Below are positions 9,386 through 18,984 of a stretch of DNA of 64,000 bases, piece by piece. The notes beneath the pieces are model-generated. The model did not search any database. It was not told the origin of the DNA and saw only the letters and a program-made list of their open reading frames with translations. Both the position numbers and the translations under genes were made by a program. Each line of letters starts with the position of its first letter. Positions within the stretch are counted from its first letter, which is position 1. Source of the DNA: Kordiimonas marina (GTDB taxonomy: Bacteria; Pseudomonadota; Alphaproteobacteria; Sphingomonadales; Kordiimonadaceae); contig NZ_JAINDF010000002.1 of the NCBI RefSeq assembly GCF_023006325.1, forward strand, positions 558,001 through 622,000, read 5' to 3'.

Positions 9386-12016
9386 TCAGCTGGGGCCGGT
9401 CTTGCGTCTGGTAAGCTTGCGTCTGGCTGCGATGATTTTCGCGATCTGGGCAACCATGAGCGGGATCAGGCTGGCCATCAGCACGACCATCCAGCCCGCG
9501 CGGTCGAGCACGGCGATATGGAGAACGGCGGCAACAGGCGGGATCACCGCTGCCAGCAGGATGATGGCGAGGCACAGGACAATCGCTGCCCACACGAACG
9601 GGTTGCTACTGATCTGGTTCCGGAAAATCGGCGCCTTGCGGCTGCGCATGTTGAACACGTGCCAAAGCTGGCCCAGCGCCATGGTCATGAAGGCGACGGT
9701 ACCGGCGTAATCCGGCCCTTTTTCCGTATGCTCCAGCGCCCAATAGAAGGCGCTGACGACGCCAAGAGTCATCAGGCAGGCATAAACGCAGATGGCGGCC
9801 CAGTGGCGGCCCTGCAAAAGCCCTTCCGAGCGTGGGCGCGGTGGCCGGTGCAGGATTTCCCGGTCGCCCTTGCCGAAGCCGAGCGCGAGCGCGGGGAACA
9901 CGTCGGTCACCAGGTTCAGGAACAATATTTGAAGCGGCAGAAGCGGCAGCGGCAACCCGGCCAGCATACAGAGGGTCACGGTCAGCACTTCGCCGATGTT
10001 GCAGGACATCAGATAGATGACGAAGGTGCGGATGTTGGCGAAAATGACCCGGCCCTGCTGGATCGCCACGACGATGGAGGCGAAGGCGTCATCCTTCAGG
10101 ATCATCGCTGCCGCTTCCTTGGCGACTTCCGTTCCGCGCTGGCCCATGGCGATGCCGACGTCGGCCTTTTTAAGCGCGGGTGCATCGTTTACGCCGTCCC
10201 CTGTCATCGCGACAACCGCGCCCGCCTGCTGGTGCAGGTCAATCAGTTCCAGCTTCTGTTTGGGGCTCATGCGCGCGAAGACGCTGGTGTGCAGAAGCGC
10301 GGTGCGTTCGGCCTCGGTCTCCGCGTCCATATGCACGCCTTTGAGGGAGCGGGCCTCCCCGTCCGCCACGATCCCGACCGAGCGCGCGATGGAAAGCGCA
10401 GTGGCGGCATTGTCGCCCGTGGCCATCACCACATTCACTCCGGCGTCGTGGGCGGCCTGAACCGCGGGTGCGGCATCGTCCCGGGGTGGGTCCTCAAGCC
10501 CGACGAGGCCGAGGAAGGTGAGGCCGTCATAGGGCGCGGCACCCTCGGTGTCCGCGGTCTTTTCCGCAAGCGCCAGCACGCGGTGGCCATCCTTGGCGAG
10601 GGCGGCGGTGCGGCGGAGCCAGTCGGTGCGCATGCCCGGGCTCATCGCCGTGTCACCCATGTCGTCTGCGATATGGCTGGCCTTCTCAAGCACGGCTTCC
10701 GGCGCGCCCTTGACGGCATAGAGGAACTTGCCTTCCGCCTTATGGATGGTCGCCATCATGCGGATATCGGGATCGAAGGCTTCTTCGCTCAGGCGCGGGT
10801 AGCTGGCCTCTACTGTCTTGGTTGGTGTCCCGGCCTCTTCGGCGGCGGTGACGAGCGCGCGTTCCATCGGGTCCGACAATTGGGCCGCGTCCGCGCCGCT
10901 GTAGCAGAGCGCGCAGACCCGCAAGGCGCGTTTCGCAGGCTCGCTGTCGGCCATCACCGCATCCCTCTCCGGCGCGCTTGTGGTCAGCAGCGTGGTGACG
11001 GTCATGCGGTTTTCAGTCAGCGTGCCGGTCTTGTCGGTCAGGATGACCGTGACGGAGCCGAGCGTTTCCACCGCCGACAGCCGTTCAATCAGCGCGTTTC
11101 TTGCCGCCAGCTTCCACATGCCGCGGGCGAGCGCCAGCGTGGCGACAATGGGCAGGCCTTCGGGCACGGCAGCGACCGCCAGCGCAATCGCGGTCTTGAC
11201 CATCAGAAGCGCGTCCCGCCCGAGCGCGATCCCCATGAGGCTGAGCGCGGCCATCAGCATCAGCACGACCACGAGCAATTGTTCGGACAGCTTTTGCAGC
11301 CGTTCCTCAAGCGGGGAGCTGCCGCCCTTGGCCTCATCCGCCAGGGTGGCGATCTCGCCAAGCCGGGTTTTCTGCCCGGTGCCGATCACCATCCCGGTGG
11401 TAAGGCCGCGGGTAACGGCCGTGCCTTTATAGACCATGGCCGCCGGGCATGTGGCATCATCCAATTGGTCCACGTAGGCATTTTTGTCGACGGGGACCGA
11501 TTCCCCGGTCAGCAGCGATTCGTCCACCTGCAGCTTGGCGCTGTCCATGAGCCGGATATCGGCGGTGACGATGTCGCCTGCTTCCAGGAGCACGATATCC
11601 CCGGGGACCAATTCCTCCGCCGGGACGGTGAGGATTTCGCCTGCGCGCCTGACCCGCGTGGTGGTGCGGCCAAGCGCGCGCAGGGCCGCCATCGACTTTT
11701 CCGCCTTCATCTCGGCCCAGAAGCCGATCATGGCATTCATCAGCACGACGATCAGGATGGCGATACCTTCGGCCATGTCATCGAACAGGAAGGACAGCCC
11801 GGCCGCGCCCACAAGAAGCGCGGTCAGAAGGCTCTTGAACTGGTCGATCAGGATATCGGTGACGGATTTCTCACGGGCTTCAGCCAGCGCGTTGCGGCCA
11901 TAGGTTTCCAGCCGCTCCGCCACCTGGTCCGGGCGCAGGCCCGTGTCAGGGCTCACGTCAAAATAACGGCCGAGTCCCGCCACTGAAAGATGGTCATAGC
12001 CGTCGCGCTTGGTCAT
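9386..12016 (-). CDS. Cation-translocating P-type ATPase, type II (Ca2+-like)
   Basis: This is an 876-residue ion pump. The N-terminal cation ATPase domain (about 5-75) is followed by the actuator motif TGES at 170-173. The M4 signature is PEGLP at 285-289. The phosphorylation site is DKTGTLT with D328. The hinge is [21 protein letters not shown]. The M6 segment [18 protein letters not shown] has the NxxxD arrangement of Ca2+ and SPCA-type pumps, not the K+ or heavy-metal classes. M4 also has the Ca2+-pump-like [10 protein letters not shown]. It most likely exports Ca2+ or Mn2+; the exact ion is inferred. A GGGGGAAG ribosome-binding site precedes ATG 12016. Confidence 0.92.
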   Translation of the reverse strand: MTKRDGYDHLSVAGLGRYFDVSPDTGLRPDQVAERLETYGRNALAEAREKSVTDILIDQFKSLLTALLVGAAGLSFLFDDMAEGIAILIVVLMNAMIGFWAEMKAEKSMAALRALGRTTTRVRRAGEILTVPAEELVPGDIVLLEAGDIVTADIRLMDSAKLQVDESLLTGESVPVDKNAYVDQLDDATCPAAMVYKGTAVTRGLTTGMVIGTGQKTRLGEIATLADEAKGGSSPLEERLQKLSEQLLVVVLMLMAALSLMGIALGRDALLMVKTAIALAVAAVPEGLPIVATLALARGMWKLAARNALIERLSAVETLGSVTVILTDKTGTLTENRMTVTTLLTTSAPERDAVMADSEPAKRALRVCALCYSGADAAQLSDPMERALVTAAEEAGTPTKTVEASYPRLSEEAFDPDIRMMATIHKAEGKFLYAVKGAPEAVLEKASHIADDMGDTAMSPGMRTDWLRRTAALAKDGHRVLALAEKTADTEGAAPYDGLTFLGLVGLEDPPRDDAAPAVQAAHDAGVNVVMATGDNAATALSIARSVGIVADGEARSLKGVHMDAETEAERTALLHTSVFARMSPKQKLELIDLHQQAGAVVAMTGDGVNDAPALKKADVGIAMGQRGTEVAKEAAAMILKDDAFASIVVAIQQGRVIFANIRTFVIYLMSCNIGEVLTVTLCMLAGLPLPLLPLQILFLNLVTDVFPALALGFGKGDREILHRPPRPRSEGLLQGRHWAAICVYACLMTLGVVSAFYWALEHTEKGPDYAGTVAFMTMALGQLWHVFNMRSRKAPIFRNQISSNPFVWAAIVLCLAIILLAAVIPPVAAVLHIAVLDRAGWMVVLMASLIPLMVAQIAKIIAARRKLTRRKTGPS

Positions 12017-12271
12017 GCTGTCGTTCTTCCCCCGTTCGGCGGTATATTATAAGTGTGCGCACGGTGGCACAGTTTGGCCCTCCGCCCTTTGATGACGGTC
12101 AACCTGAAGGCCTTGGCAGTGTGTCATAAAAAGGGGGCGCCTTACCAGCCGGGAACCGCATGGAGGGGGCGCCCACGCGCAAGCCGATTGACCCCGTCGC
12201 CGCATTATGGCAGCAGAGGCAGGCACGTTCCTGGCCCATCCGGGGGCGTCTATCAAGAAAGGTCACTGCCT

Positions 12272-12856
12272 GTGCCGAAAGTCGGGATGCAGCCTATCCG
12301 GCGTCGCCAGCTTATCGATGCCACCATCCGCACCATTGCGCGTGTCGGCTATCCGGATGCCACGGTGGCGAAGATCGCCAAGGACGCGGGGCTGTCGGTC
12401 GGGATTATCTCCCACTATTTCGGGGGTAAGCAGGCGCTGCTGGAGGCCGCGATGGCGCAGGTGCTGTTTGACCTGCACACAGCCTTCGTCGCCCGGCTTG
12501 AGGAAGCGGAAACCCCGCGGGCGCGGCTGAGCGCCATCATCGCCACCAATTTCGATGACGACCAGTACCAGCCGGAAATCGTCCGCGCCTGGCTGGCCTT
12601 CTGGGCGCAGGTGCCCTTCTCGCCGGGCCTGGCCCGCCTGCAGGCGATTTACAGCAACAGGCTTCTGTCCAACCTCCGCCATGCGCTTCGCGCGCTCGGG
12701 CCGGGGGTGAATGTTACAGCCGCGTCGGAGCTGGTCGCCTCGCTGATTGACGGATTCTGGCTTCGCTCCGTGGTGACCGAGACCCCGCCCACCTTGCCGG
12801 AAATCCGTGCGACTATCGAAAAAGTCGTCGACCACTGTATTTCCGATTTGGCGTAA
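12272..12856 (+). CDS. BetI-like TetR-family regulator
   Basis: This repressor has 194 residues when started at GTG 12272, which gives MPKVGMQPIRRRQLIDAT, almost the same opening as BetI (MPKLGMQ.IRRRQLIDAT). The helix-turn-helix is about 28-52 (TVAKIAKDAGLSVGIISHYF). The ligand domain retains AWLAFWAQV and LIDGFWLR, both typical of BetI. BetI senses choline and represses betaine-synthesis genes, but no betA, betB or betT is nearby. The downstream genes are a TonB receptor and phosphatases. AAGAAAGG lies upstream of GTG. The frame is open to 12053, but the extra N-terminus looks non-coding. See the palindromes at 13041 and 18074. Confidence 0.85.
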   Translation: MPKVGMQPIRRRQLIDATIRTIARVGYPDATVAKIAKDAGLSVGIISHYFGGKQALLEAAMAQVLFDLHTAFVARLEEAETPRARLSAIIATNFDDDQYQPEIVRAWLAFWAQVPFSPGLARLQAIYSNRLLSNLRHALRALGPGVNVTAASELVASLIDGFWLRSVVTETPPTLPEIRATIEKVVDHCISDLA

Positions 12857-13040
12857 GCCGACCGGGTCTTATTGACTGAATTGTCACTAATCCTTTGACT
12901 TAACACGCTTTACGCGCTTCCCGCCTTGCGCGTGCGCCCCAGCGCGCCTGCCTCCTGTCAGGGAAACTTCCTCGAAGACTCATATTTCTGTCACTGAACC
13001 GTAATGGTTCCGGGGCATTAAGACGGCTGCATGATTTTTG

Positions 13041-13056
13041 TTGAATGAATGTTCAA
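13041..13056. promoter_or_regulatory. Candidate operator TTGAATGAATGTTCAA
   Basis: A dyad with TTGAA/TTCAA arms is extended by flanking T5 and A5 runs. It sits 44 bases before the second TonB receptor gene. A near-identical site (TTGAACAAATGTTCAA) precedes the AlkP-family gene at 18074. The shared core TTGAAYRAATGTTCAA suggests one regulator, with the adjacent BetI-like protein the obvious candidate. Confidence 0.6.
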
Positions 13057-13099
13057 TAAAAATTGGCAGCAATTTTAGCAATTCAAGGGCGCAGATATT

Positions 13100-15439
13100 A
13101 TGACAATCGATATGAAAAAAGTGCTGCTGGGGGCGTGTAGCGTTTTCGCCTTCGCAATGACAGCACACGCGGAGGAAGCGGCCACTGTAGCAAGTGCTGA
13201 CACGGCTGATAGCAATCTCGAGGAAATTATCGTTTCCGCTCGCAAGACCACCTACGCGAACAACGCGACGGACCAGGTCATGCTGGAAGCAACGCCGGAC
13301 GCATCGAGCGTTCTGGCCACGGTCGATAAACTTCCTGGTATCTTCATTTCCGAAGGCGGCACCTTCGGTTCGGATGACTGGTCCACGACCATCTCGATCC
13401 GCGGTTTCAACGTTGGCCTTTCCGAGCAGCAGATCGGCATGACCATCGACGGCCTGCCGAACGGTAACTCCAACTATGGCGGCGGTGCCAAGGCCAACCG
13501 TTATCTCGATAACGAAAACATGGAACGCGCCGAAGTTTCGCAGGGTACGGCTGACATTTCTTCGCCGTCGCACGAAGCCCTGGGCGGCACCATCAACTTC
13601 ATCAGTAACGATCCGACTGAAAACCAGCGCTTCTGGGCCGGCATCAGCGCGGGCCAGAACAACGCCCAGCGTTACTTCATGCGCTACGACACCGGTGAGA
13701 TCTTCGCCAACACGCGCGCTTACTTCTCCTACTCGCACCAGAACAACGATGCCTGGATCGGCACCGCTGGCGGCACTAAGCGTGACCACGCCGCGTTCAA
13801 GATCGTATCCGAGCAGGACCAGTGGAAATTCACCGGCCGCCTGTCCTGGGATGATGCCTGGGAAAACAACTACCAGCGTATTTCGCTCGATCAGTTCAAG
13901 AAGGACCCGAACTGGGACCGCCTGACCGACACCATCACCGGCATCCCGTATGTCGACCAGGTTTACCGTCCGGGTTGGGGTACGCTCCGTACCAACTGGT
14001 TCGCCTATGTGAAGGCTGAATATAAGGGCGACAACCTCGATGTAACCGTCGCACCTTACTACCATGACAACTGGGGCCGTGGTGACTGGACCCCGCCGTA
14101 TCTCGTACAGGTTGCCGGCGGCACCCAGCAGGCTGACGGCGCCATCTATGGCGGTAGCGCTGTGGGTTCCTACACCTACACCGACCCGAGCGGCAACCCG
14201 ATCGCGCCGATCGACGGCTGTACCGCGACCCTGTCGTTCCCGTATGGCGGCGGTTCGCCGGCCAACAACCCGGCCTGTTACCCGGCTGGTTCGCTGCCGG
14301 TTGGCTCCTACCGTCACACCAACTACGGCAAGACCCGTATCGGTGTAACCGCGGACGCCGCTTATCACCTCAGCGACACCAACACCCTGCGTGCTGGTCT
14401 GTGGTGGGAAAACAGCGATCGTCACGAATACCGCACCTGGCACAAAGAAATCGACCCGACCGTCGGGATCGAGTTCGAATACACCGAATACTGGCGCCAG
14501 TATGACCGCAACTTCAAGACCAACACGCTCATGATGTATGCGGAAGACACGGCCGAATTCGGCAAGCTGCAGGTTCGTGGTGGTGTGAAGAAGTTCCTGG
14601 TTGACCTGACCCGGGTCGACAACTTCGGCAACGATGCCAACCAGGGCCTGAAGTCCAACTCCAAGCTCCTGTTCACGGCCGGTGCCATCTACAGCGCCAC
14701 CGACAACATGGATGTGTTCGCGGGCTTCTCGCAGAACTTCGCCGCCATCAAGGATACGGTAATCGAAGGCCGCGCCAGCGTGACCAACCCGAACATCCCG
14801 GATCTTCAGGGCGAAACCGCAGACAACTATGACTTCGGTGTCCGTTTCTCGAACGCTGCCGTCAAGGCAACCGTGACCGGCTACTACATCAAGTTCAACA
14901 ACCGCATCACCTTCGTCTCCGCAGGCGACGGCACCACGGGCGTTGACTATCTTGAAGTTGGTCAGGGCACCTACCTGAACGTTGGCGGTATCGAATCGAA
15001 GGGTGTCGAAGCCAGCCTGTCGGCCGACTTTGCCAACTACTTCAACTTCTACAGCTCGCTGACCGTCAACAGCTCCAAATATACCGAGACCACGGCCCAG
15101 GTCGTTGCCGGTAACAAGGTGGCCCTGTCGCCGGAGTTCCAGTTCGTCGGGACGCTCAGCTACCACAAGGACGGTGTCCGTGCCGGTCTCTCCGGTAAGC
15201 ACGTCGGCAAGCGTTGGGGCGATTTCGCCAACACGCAGCGCCTGCCGTCCTTCACGACGTTTGACCTGTGGCTCGGTTACACGGTGGCGCAGAACGCCAT
15301 TCCGGGTATCGACACGATCGACCTCAGCCTCAATGTCACCAACCTGACCGACAAGCGGTATCTGGGTGGTGGTACGCCGGGCTCCTACTTCATCGGCGCT
15401 GGCCGTGAAGCGATCGCAAGCCTGACGTTTAAGTTTTAA
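13100..15439 (+). CDS. TonB-dependent outer-membrane receptor
   Basis: This receptor has 779 residues. The signal peptide is MKKVLLGACSVFAFAMTAHA, after a short MTID extension. A TonB-box-like LEEIIVSARK lies at about 40-49. The plug has the motifs TTISIRGFNVG, IGMTIDGLPNGN, and an ERAEVSQGTADISSPSHEALGGTINFIS-type segment. The barrel is rich in aromatic strands and ends in TFKF. The codon choice is strongly biased to frequent codons, which suggests high expression. It probably imports a compound released by the phosphatases encoded next to it. A strong terminator directly after the stop separates it from the PhoD-like gene, so only part of the transcription may continue downstream. Confidence 0.93.
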   Translation: MTIDMKKVLLGACSVFAFAMTAHAEEAATVASADTADSNLEEIIVSARKTTYANNATDQVMLEATPDASSVLATVDKLPGIFISEGGTFGSDDWSTTISIRGFNVGLSEQQIGMTIDGLPNGNSNYGGGAKANRYLDNENMERAEVSQGTADISSPSHEALGGTINFISNDPTENQRFWAGISAGQNNAQRYFMRYDTGEIFANTRAYFSYSHQNNDAWIGTAGGTKRDHAAFKIVSEQDQWKFTGRLSWDDAWENNYQRISLDQFKKDPNWDRLTDTITGIPYVDQVYRPGWGTLRTNWFAYVKAEYKGDNLDVTVAPYYHDNWGRGDWTPPYLVQVAGGTQQADGAIYGGSAVGSYTYTDPSGNPIAPIDGCTATLSFPYGGGSPANNPACYPAGSLPVGSYRHTNYGKTRIGVTADAAYHLSDTNTLRAGLWWENSDRHEYRTWHKEIDPTVGIEFEYTEYWRQYDRNFKTNTLMMYAEDTAEFGKLQVRGGVKKFLVDLTRVDNFGNDANQGLKSNSKLLFTAGAIYSATDNMDVFAGFSQNFAAIKDTVIEGRASVTNPNIPDLQGETADNYDFGVRFSNAAVKATVTGYYIKFNNRITFVSAGDGTTGVDYLEVGQGTYLNVGGIESKGVEASLSADFANYFNFYSSLTVNSSKYTETTAQVVAGNKVALSPEFQFVGTLSYHKDGVRAGLSGKHVGKRWGDFANTQRLPSFTTFDLWLGYTVAQNAIPGIDTIDLSLNVTNLTDKRYLGGGTPGSYFIGAGREAIASLTFKF

Positions 15440-15452
15440 GCCTCCCACTAAG

Positions 15453-15483
15453 GGCGGGTGCCTCCGGGCGCCCGCCTCTTTTT
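15453..15483 (+). terminator. Strong terminator between TonB receptor and PhoD-like gene
   Basis: A ten-base-pair GC stem (GGCGGGTGCC/GGCGCCCGCC, one G-T pair) has a TCCG loop and a TCTTTTT tail. It ends 20 bases before the next start codon, so it would act as an attenuating terminator if the two genes share a promoter. Confidence 0.85.
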
Positions 15484-15502
15484 CTGTTTAGGGGACACGA
15501 CC

Positions 15503-16603
15503 ATGATCAACCGCCGTACCACGCTCAAGATGATGGGTGCCGCAGGCGCGCTCGCCACTCTCGGGGGCCCGCTTGGCGCCCAGGCCGCCACCGGCGTTCA
15601 TAATGCCGACAAGGGCACGCGGCTTCAGCGCATCCTGTTTGGCTCCTGTGCGCATCAGGACAAGGACCAGCCGATCTGGACCCCGATCAATGCCATGAAT
15701 CCCGACCTTTTTATATTCCTCGGTGACAATATCTATGCCGACACGCGCGACATGGATGTGATGGCCGAAAAATATAAAAAGCTCGCCCGCAAGCAGGGCT
15801 TCCAGGACCTGATTGCCAAGACCCCGGTCATCGCCACCTGGGATGACCATGACTATGGCGAAAACGATTCCGGCTTCGATTATCCGATGAAGGAACCGTC
15901 CAAGGCCCAGTTCCTGGATTTCTGGGATACGCCGAAGAGCAGCCCGCGCCGCCGCGCCGATGACGGTGTCTATATGTCCTATGAATATGGCCCGGCCGAC
16001 CAGCGGGTGCAGGTGATATTGCTAGACCTGCGCTGGAACCGCACGCCGCTCAAGGCCGTCAGCAAGGCCGAAGCCAAACGGCGGGACCAGATGGCCTTCG
16101 GCCCCTATCTGCCGCAAAGCGGGCCGGGCATTACCATGCTGGGTGAAAAACAATGGGCCTGGCTTGAAGGTGAGCTCCGCAAGCCCGCCAAGGTCCGCAT
16201 CATCGGTTCCAGCCTGCAGTTCATCTCCACCTTCCCGGGCTGGGAAGGCTGGAGCCTGTTCCCCGGTGAACGCCAGCGCATGATCGACCTGATTAACCGT
16301 ACGGGCGCGGAAGGTGTGCTGTTCATCAGCGGTGATACCCACTGGGCGGAAATCTCGCTGCAGGATACCCATGTCCCGTACCCGCTTTATGACTTCACGT
16401 CCTCGGGCCTCACGCAGACCTGGTATAACATGAGCCCGAACGTCTACCGGATGCCCGGCTGCATGTATACGGACGTCAATTTCGGCATCCTGGAGATCGA
16501 CTGGAACGTGCCCGACCCGCAGATCGTGATGCAGGCGCGGGACGTGAACGGCAAGCCGGTCTTCGAGAAATCCATCCTTCTTAGCGAACTTTCGCGCCGC
16601 TAA
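15503..16603 (+). CDS. PhoD-like alkaline phosphatase/phosphodiesterase, Tat-exported
   Basis: This metallo-phosphoesterase of 366 residues belongs to the PhoD family (alkaline phosphatase D). A twin-arginine signal NRRTTLKMMGAAGALATLGG opens the protein, so it is exported folded with its metals. Active-site motifs are FGSCAHQD, PDLFIFLGDNIYAD, TWDDHDYGEND and FISGDTHWAEI, which provide Ca2+/Fe ligands in PhoD. The ORF could begin earlier (15458), but that overlaps the terminator. ATG 15503 has GGGGA upstream. PhoD enzymes hydrolyse phosphate mono- and diesters, including phospholipid head groups. This fits a scavenging role beside a TonB receptor and a choline-type regulator. Confidence 0.9.
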   Translation: MINRRTTLKMMGAAGALATLGGPLGAQAATGVHNADKGTRLQRILFGSCAHQDKDQPIWTPINAMNPDLFIFLGDNIYADTRDMDVMAEKYKKLARKQGFQDLIAKTPVIATWDDHDYGENDSGFDYPMKEPSKAQFLDFWDTPKSSPRRRADDGVYMSYEYGPADQRVQVILLDLRWNRTPLKAVSKAEAKRRDQMAFGPYLPQSGPGITMLGEKQWAWLEGELRKPAKVRIIGSSLQFISTFPGWEGWSLFPGERQRMIDLINRTGAEGVLFISGDTHWAEISLQDTHVPYPLYDFTSSGLTQTWYNMSPNVYRMPGCMYTDVNFGILEIDWNVPDPQIVMQARDVNGKPVFEKSILLSELSRR

Positions 16604-16681
16604 CCTCCCCGGGGTCCTCCCCCCATATAGAGCGGCGCGCGCCGTGCCTGTGTCTGGCGCAACCAGGACAGGGCAAGGTGA

Positions 16682-16712
16682 ATGGCGGGGTCCAGTGTCC
16701 GGACCCCGCCAT
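16682..16712. repeat. 12-bp perfect inverted repeat downstream of PhoD-like gene
   Basis: ATGGCGGGGTCC and GGACCCCGCCAT are separated by seven bases, between the convergent PhoD-like and AlkP-like genes. There is no T-run, so it may act as a processing or end-protecting stem rather than a classic terminator. A second imperfect stem at 16748-16776 (AGGCCGG/CCGGCCT) may end the AlkP-like transcript on the minus strand. Confidence 0.55.
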
Positions 16713-16802
16713 ATCTATGTCTGCGGTATTTTGGGAAAGGAAGGAACAGGCCGGACGGGGAGAGGCCGCCCGGCCTTAAACGCTGGGAGTTTTTCGCAGG
16801 CC

Positions 16803-17963
16803 TTACTTAGCCGCGCCCAGCATGGTCAGGACCGGCTTGCCCGCCTTCAGGGTCGCATGGTCGGATTTGTAGTTCTTGTAGCCAAGGAAGCGTGCCGCTG
16901 TGGCCGCCATCTGGCTTGAGGTTACCTCACCGCCGGAGATTTCGCCCAGCGCCGGGGTGTCGGGGCCAAGGGCCGCCATCCAGATCTGGCCGTCGCCCGG
17001 GAAGTTGCTGATCGCCTTGGTGCCGTCCGCCTTGGTGTAGGGGAAGTGGCCATGGCTGCGCCAATGCTCCAGCGTGTCGCCACCACGGCCGTGGTCACAG
17101 GTGATCAACAGCGTGGTGTGGCCGGCGTAGCGCGGGTCGGACTGCAGCCATGCCCACAGCTTGCCGATGAATTTGTCGGCGCGGTGTGCGGCATTGGCAT
17201 ACTGGTCATAGAAGCCTTCGTGGGCGAAATCATCGGTTTCGCCAAGGCCGATAAAGACCATGCGCATCTTCTTGTGGCGAAGGGCGGCACGGGCGAAGCC
17301 CATGGTGAAGGCGTCCAGGCGCACGGTGTCCCACGGGCTGGGGATGTCAGCCTGAAGCTTGTCCAGCATCGCGACTTCCTGGTCACCGTTGGCGGGGTAG
17401 GGTTCGAAGCCCGCGTTCACCGGCACGCCCGAACGGCCTTCATTGATGATGAAGGGGAACACGTCCCACGAGCCGAAAGCGGCGACCTTGCCTTTGTTTT
17501 CCGGCTTGTGAATCAGCCATTCCAGCACGGTGCGGTTCGGGTTCAGCACCTTGTCGTTGCTGTTGACCCGCGGGTCCGGGATACCGGTCAGGATCTCGCT
17601 ATAGCCCGGGTAGGAGAAGTGGTACGGGTTGGTGACATGGCCTTTGCTGCCCTTGTCGCGGTTGCCATAAAGCTGGCCCTGTTTCGCGATCACGGACCAG
17701 AAGAAAGGCATCAGCTTCTGCCGGCGTTCCTCCGGCGTTTTGCCGCCATAGTCACGCTTGAAGTCGGCATGAGTGTCTTTGTAGGCCATATAGTTCATAT
17801 GGTCGAAGAAGGCCGGGTCCACGCCCCGGAACACTTCCTGCCAACGCAGGCCGTCGATGGTGACAAGAACCACTGTGTCAGTAACGGGTTTCTTGTCGGC
17901 AGCAGTGGCCGGCACCGACAGGGCGGTGAAAAGAAAGATGAATACGCTTAAGGCTTTACGCAC
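16803..17963 (-). CDS. Alkaline phosphatase superfamily phosphodiesterase/phosphatase, exported
   Basis: This protein of 386 residues has signal peptide MRKALSVFIFLFTALSVPATAA. AlkP-superfamily metal sites are TIDGLR (D37), the nucleophile motif FSYPGYSEILTG with Ser117 where NPP enzymes have Thr, ETDDFAHEG (D244, H248), CDHGRGG (D290, H291) and a later HWRSHGH. The spacing fits the nucleotide pyrophosphatase/phosphodiesterase branch more than classic PhoA. It would act in the periplasm on organic phosphate esters. It is convergent with the PhoD-like gene. A perfect palindrome matching the one before the TonB receptor lies 111 bases upstream, suggesting co-regulation. Confidence 0.85.
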   Translation of the reverse strand: MRKALSVFIFLFTALSVPATAADKKPVTDTVVLVTIDGLRWQEVFRGVDPAFFDHMNYMAYKDTHADFKRDYGGKTPEERRQKLMPFFWSVIAKQGQLYGNRDKGSKGHVTNPYHFSYPGYSEILTGIPDPRVNSNDKVLNPNRTVLEWLIHKPENKGKVAAFGSWDVFPFIINEGRSGVPVNAGFEPYPANGDQEVAMLDKLQADIPSPWDTVRLDAFTMGFARAALRHKKMRMVFIGLGETDDFAHEGFYDQYANAAHRADKFIGKLWAWLQSDPRYAGHTTLLITCDHGRGGDTLEHWRSHGHFPYTKADGTKAISNFPGDGQIWMAALGPDTPALGEISGGEVTSSQMAATAARFLGYKNYKSDHATLKAGKPVLTMLGAAK

Positions 17964-18073
17964 GGTTTTACCCCATGATGTTCGTGTGATGGGAATGCCG
18001 GCAGAGAGCTCGGCAGAATGGGGTGAAGTCTGCCGCCGTTTGATGACAGTTCAGTGTCGGAACAGGAATTATT

Positions 18074-18089
18074 TTGAACAAATGTTCAA
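18074..18089. promoter_or_regulatory. Candidate operator TTGAACAAATGTTCAA
   Basis: A perfect palindrome with six-base arms TTGAAC/GTTCAA and spacer AAAT lies 111 bases upstream of the AlkP-like gene. It is the partner of the site at 13041-13056. Confidence 0.6.
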
Positions 18090-18115
18090 TAACCGGGTGT
18101 TGGGCTTAGCCCCGC

Positions 18116-18790
18116 TCAGAAACCGTGGAAGCTGGTGAAGTCATCTACCTCGACCCGGTCGGTGCGCAGGCTGTTGATCGGCGCGTCCTCATCGGCATAG
18201 CCAAGCGCCATGCCGGCATAGAGCATCTGGTCTTCGGGCAGCTTCAGGAAATCGCCCACGGTTTTCGGCAGCACCGACCAGGCTTCCTGCGCGCAGGTGG
18301 CCAGCCCGCGTTCCTGGGCGAGCAGCATCACCGTCTGCATGAACATGCCCATATGTGCCCACTGCGGCCGCCCCATGCCGCGGTCGATACAGAAGAACAG
18401 TCCCACAGGCGCGCCGAAAAAGCCGAAATTGCGGGAGAATTGCATCAGCCGCGCGGGTTTGTTGTCACGGCCGATGCCGATGGTGGCATAAAGGTCCTCA
18501 CCGTTTTTGAATCGACGGGAGCGATAAGGTTCCCACAAGGCCTCGGGGTAGGGGCTATAATCACCGCCTTCACCCATCGGATTTTCGCTGAGGACTTTAA
18601 AGACGCGCCCGAGAAGGTCGCTGAGCGCGTCGCCCGTCAGCGCATGGACGATCCAGGGCTGGAGGTTGCCACCGGACGGCGCGTAGCGTGCGATATCCAG
18701 GATCTCCCGCACGACCTCAAGGGGCACGGGCGTGTCCTTGAAGGCGCGGATGGAATGGCGGCCCCGGACGGCCTCGGTCACGCTGGTCAT
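18116..18790 (-). CDS. Nitroreductase family protein (FMN-dependent)
   Basis: This flavoenzyme of 224 residues has the nitroreductase fold. The FMN-binding opening GRHSIRAFKDTPVP, then ARYAPSGGNLQPW and the C-terminal GMALGYADEDAPINSLRTDR are typical of NfsA/NfnB-like and BluB-related reductases that use NAD(P)H to reduce nitroaromatics or quinones. ATG 18790 has AGGGGGAT nine bases upstream, so I prefer it to the upstream ATG at 18823. The gene stands alone. Confidence 0.88.
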   Translation of the reverse strand: MTSVTEAVRGRHSIRAFKDTPVPLEVVREILDIARYAPSGGNLQPWIVHALTGDALSDLLGRVFKVLSENPMGEGGDYSPYPEALWEPYRSRRFKNGEDLYATIGIGRDNKPARLMQFSRNFGFFGAPVGLFFCIDRGMGRPQWAHMGMFMQTVMLLAQERGLATCAQEAWSVLPKTVGDFLKLPEDQMLYAGMALGYADEDAPINSLRTDRVEVDDFTSFHGF

Positions 18791-18984
18791 CTGATTTATC
18801 CCCCTGTTGGCAGGTCTTTCCATAAGCTTAGCCCGCGCACGCCCGGCGTCAAAGCGCGGCTGCGAGATGCGCGTATGTCGGGTGAAAATCCCGGCATGGG
18901 CGGCATCTTGTTTCAGTTCCTTGAATTATTTGTGACCTGACGGATGCCTGATTGACTGCGGCTGTCCCGCGGCTACTATCGCGT

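Noticed and set aside
9518-11986. 822-residue open frame opposite the P-type ATPase
   Set aside because: No motifs, rich in His/Arg/Gln/Gly, and entirely antisense to an intact pump gene.
12053-12271. Extended N-terminus of the BetI-like protein
   Set aside because: The BetI family begins exactly at GTG 12272 (MPKVGMQ...), which has its own ribosome-binding site.
12980-15448. 822-residue open frame opposite the second TonB receptor
   Set aside because: Antisense shadow of a strongly codon-biased gene; no ribosome-binding site or domain.
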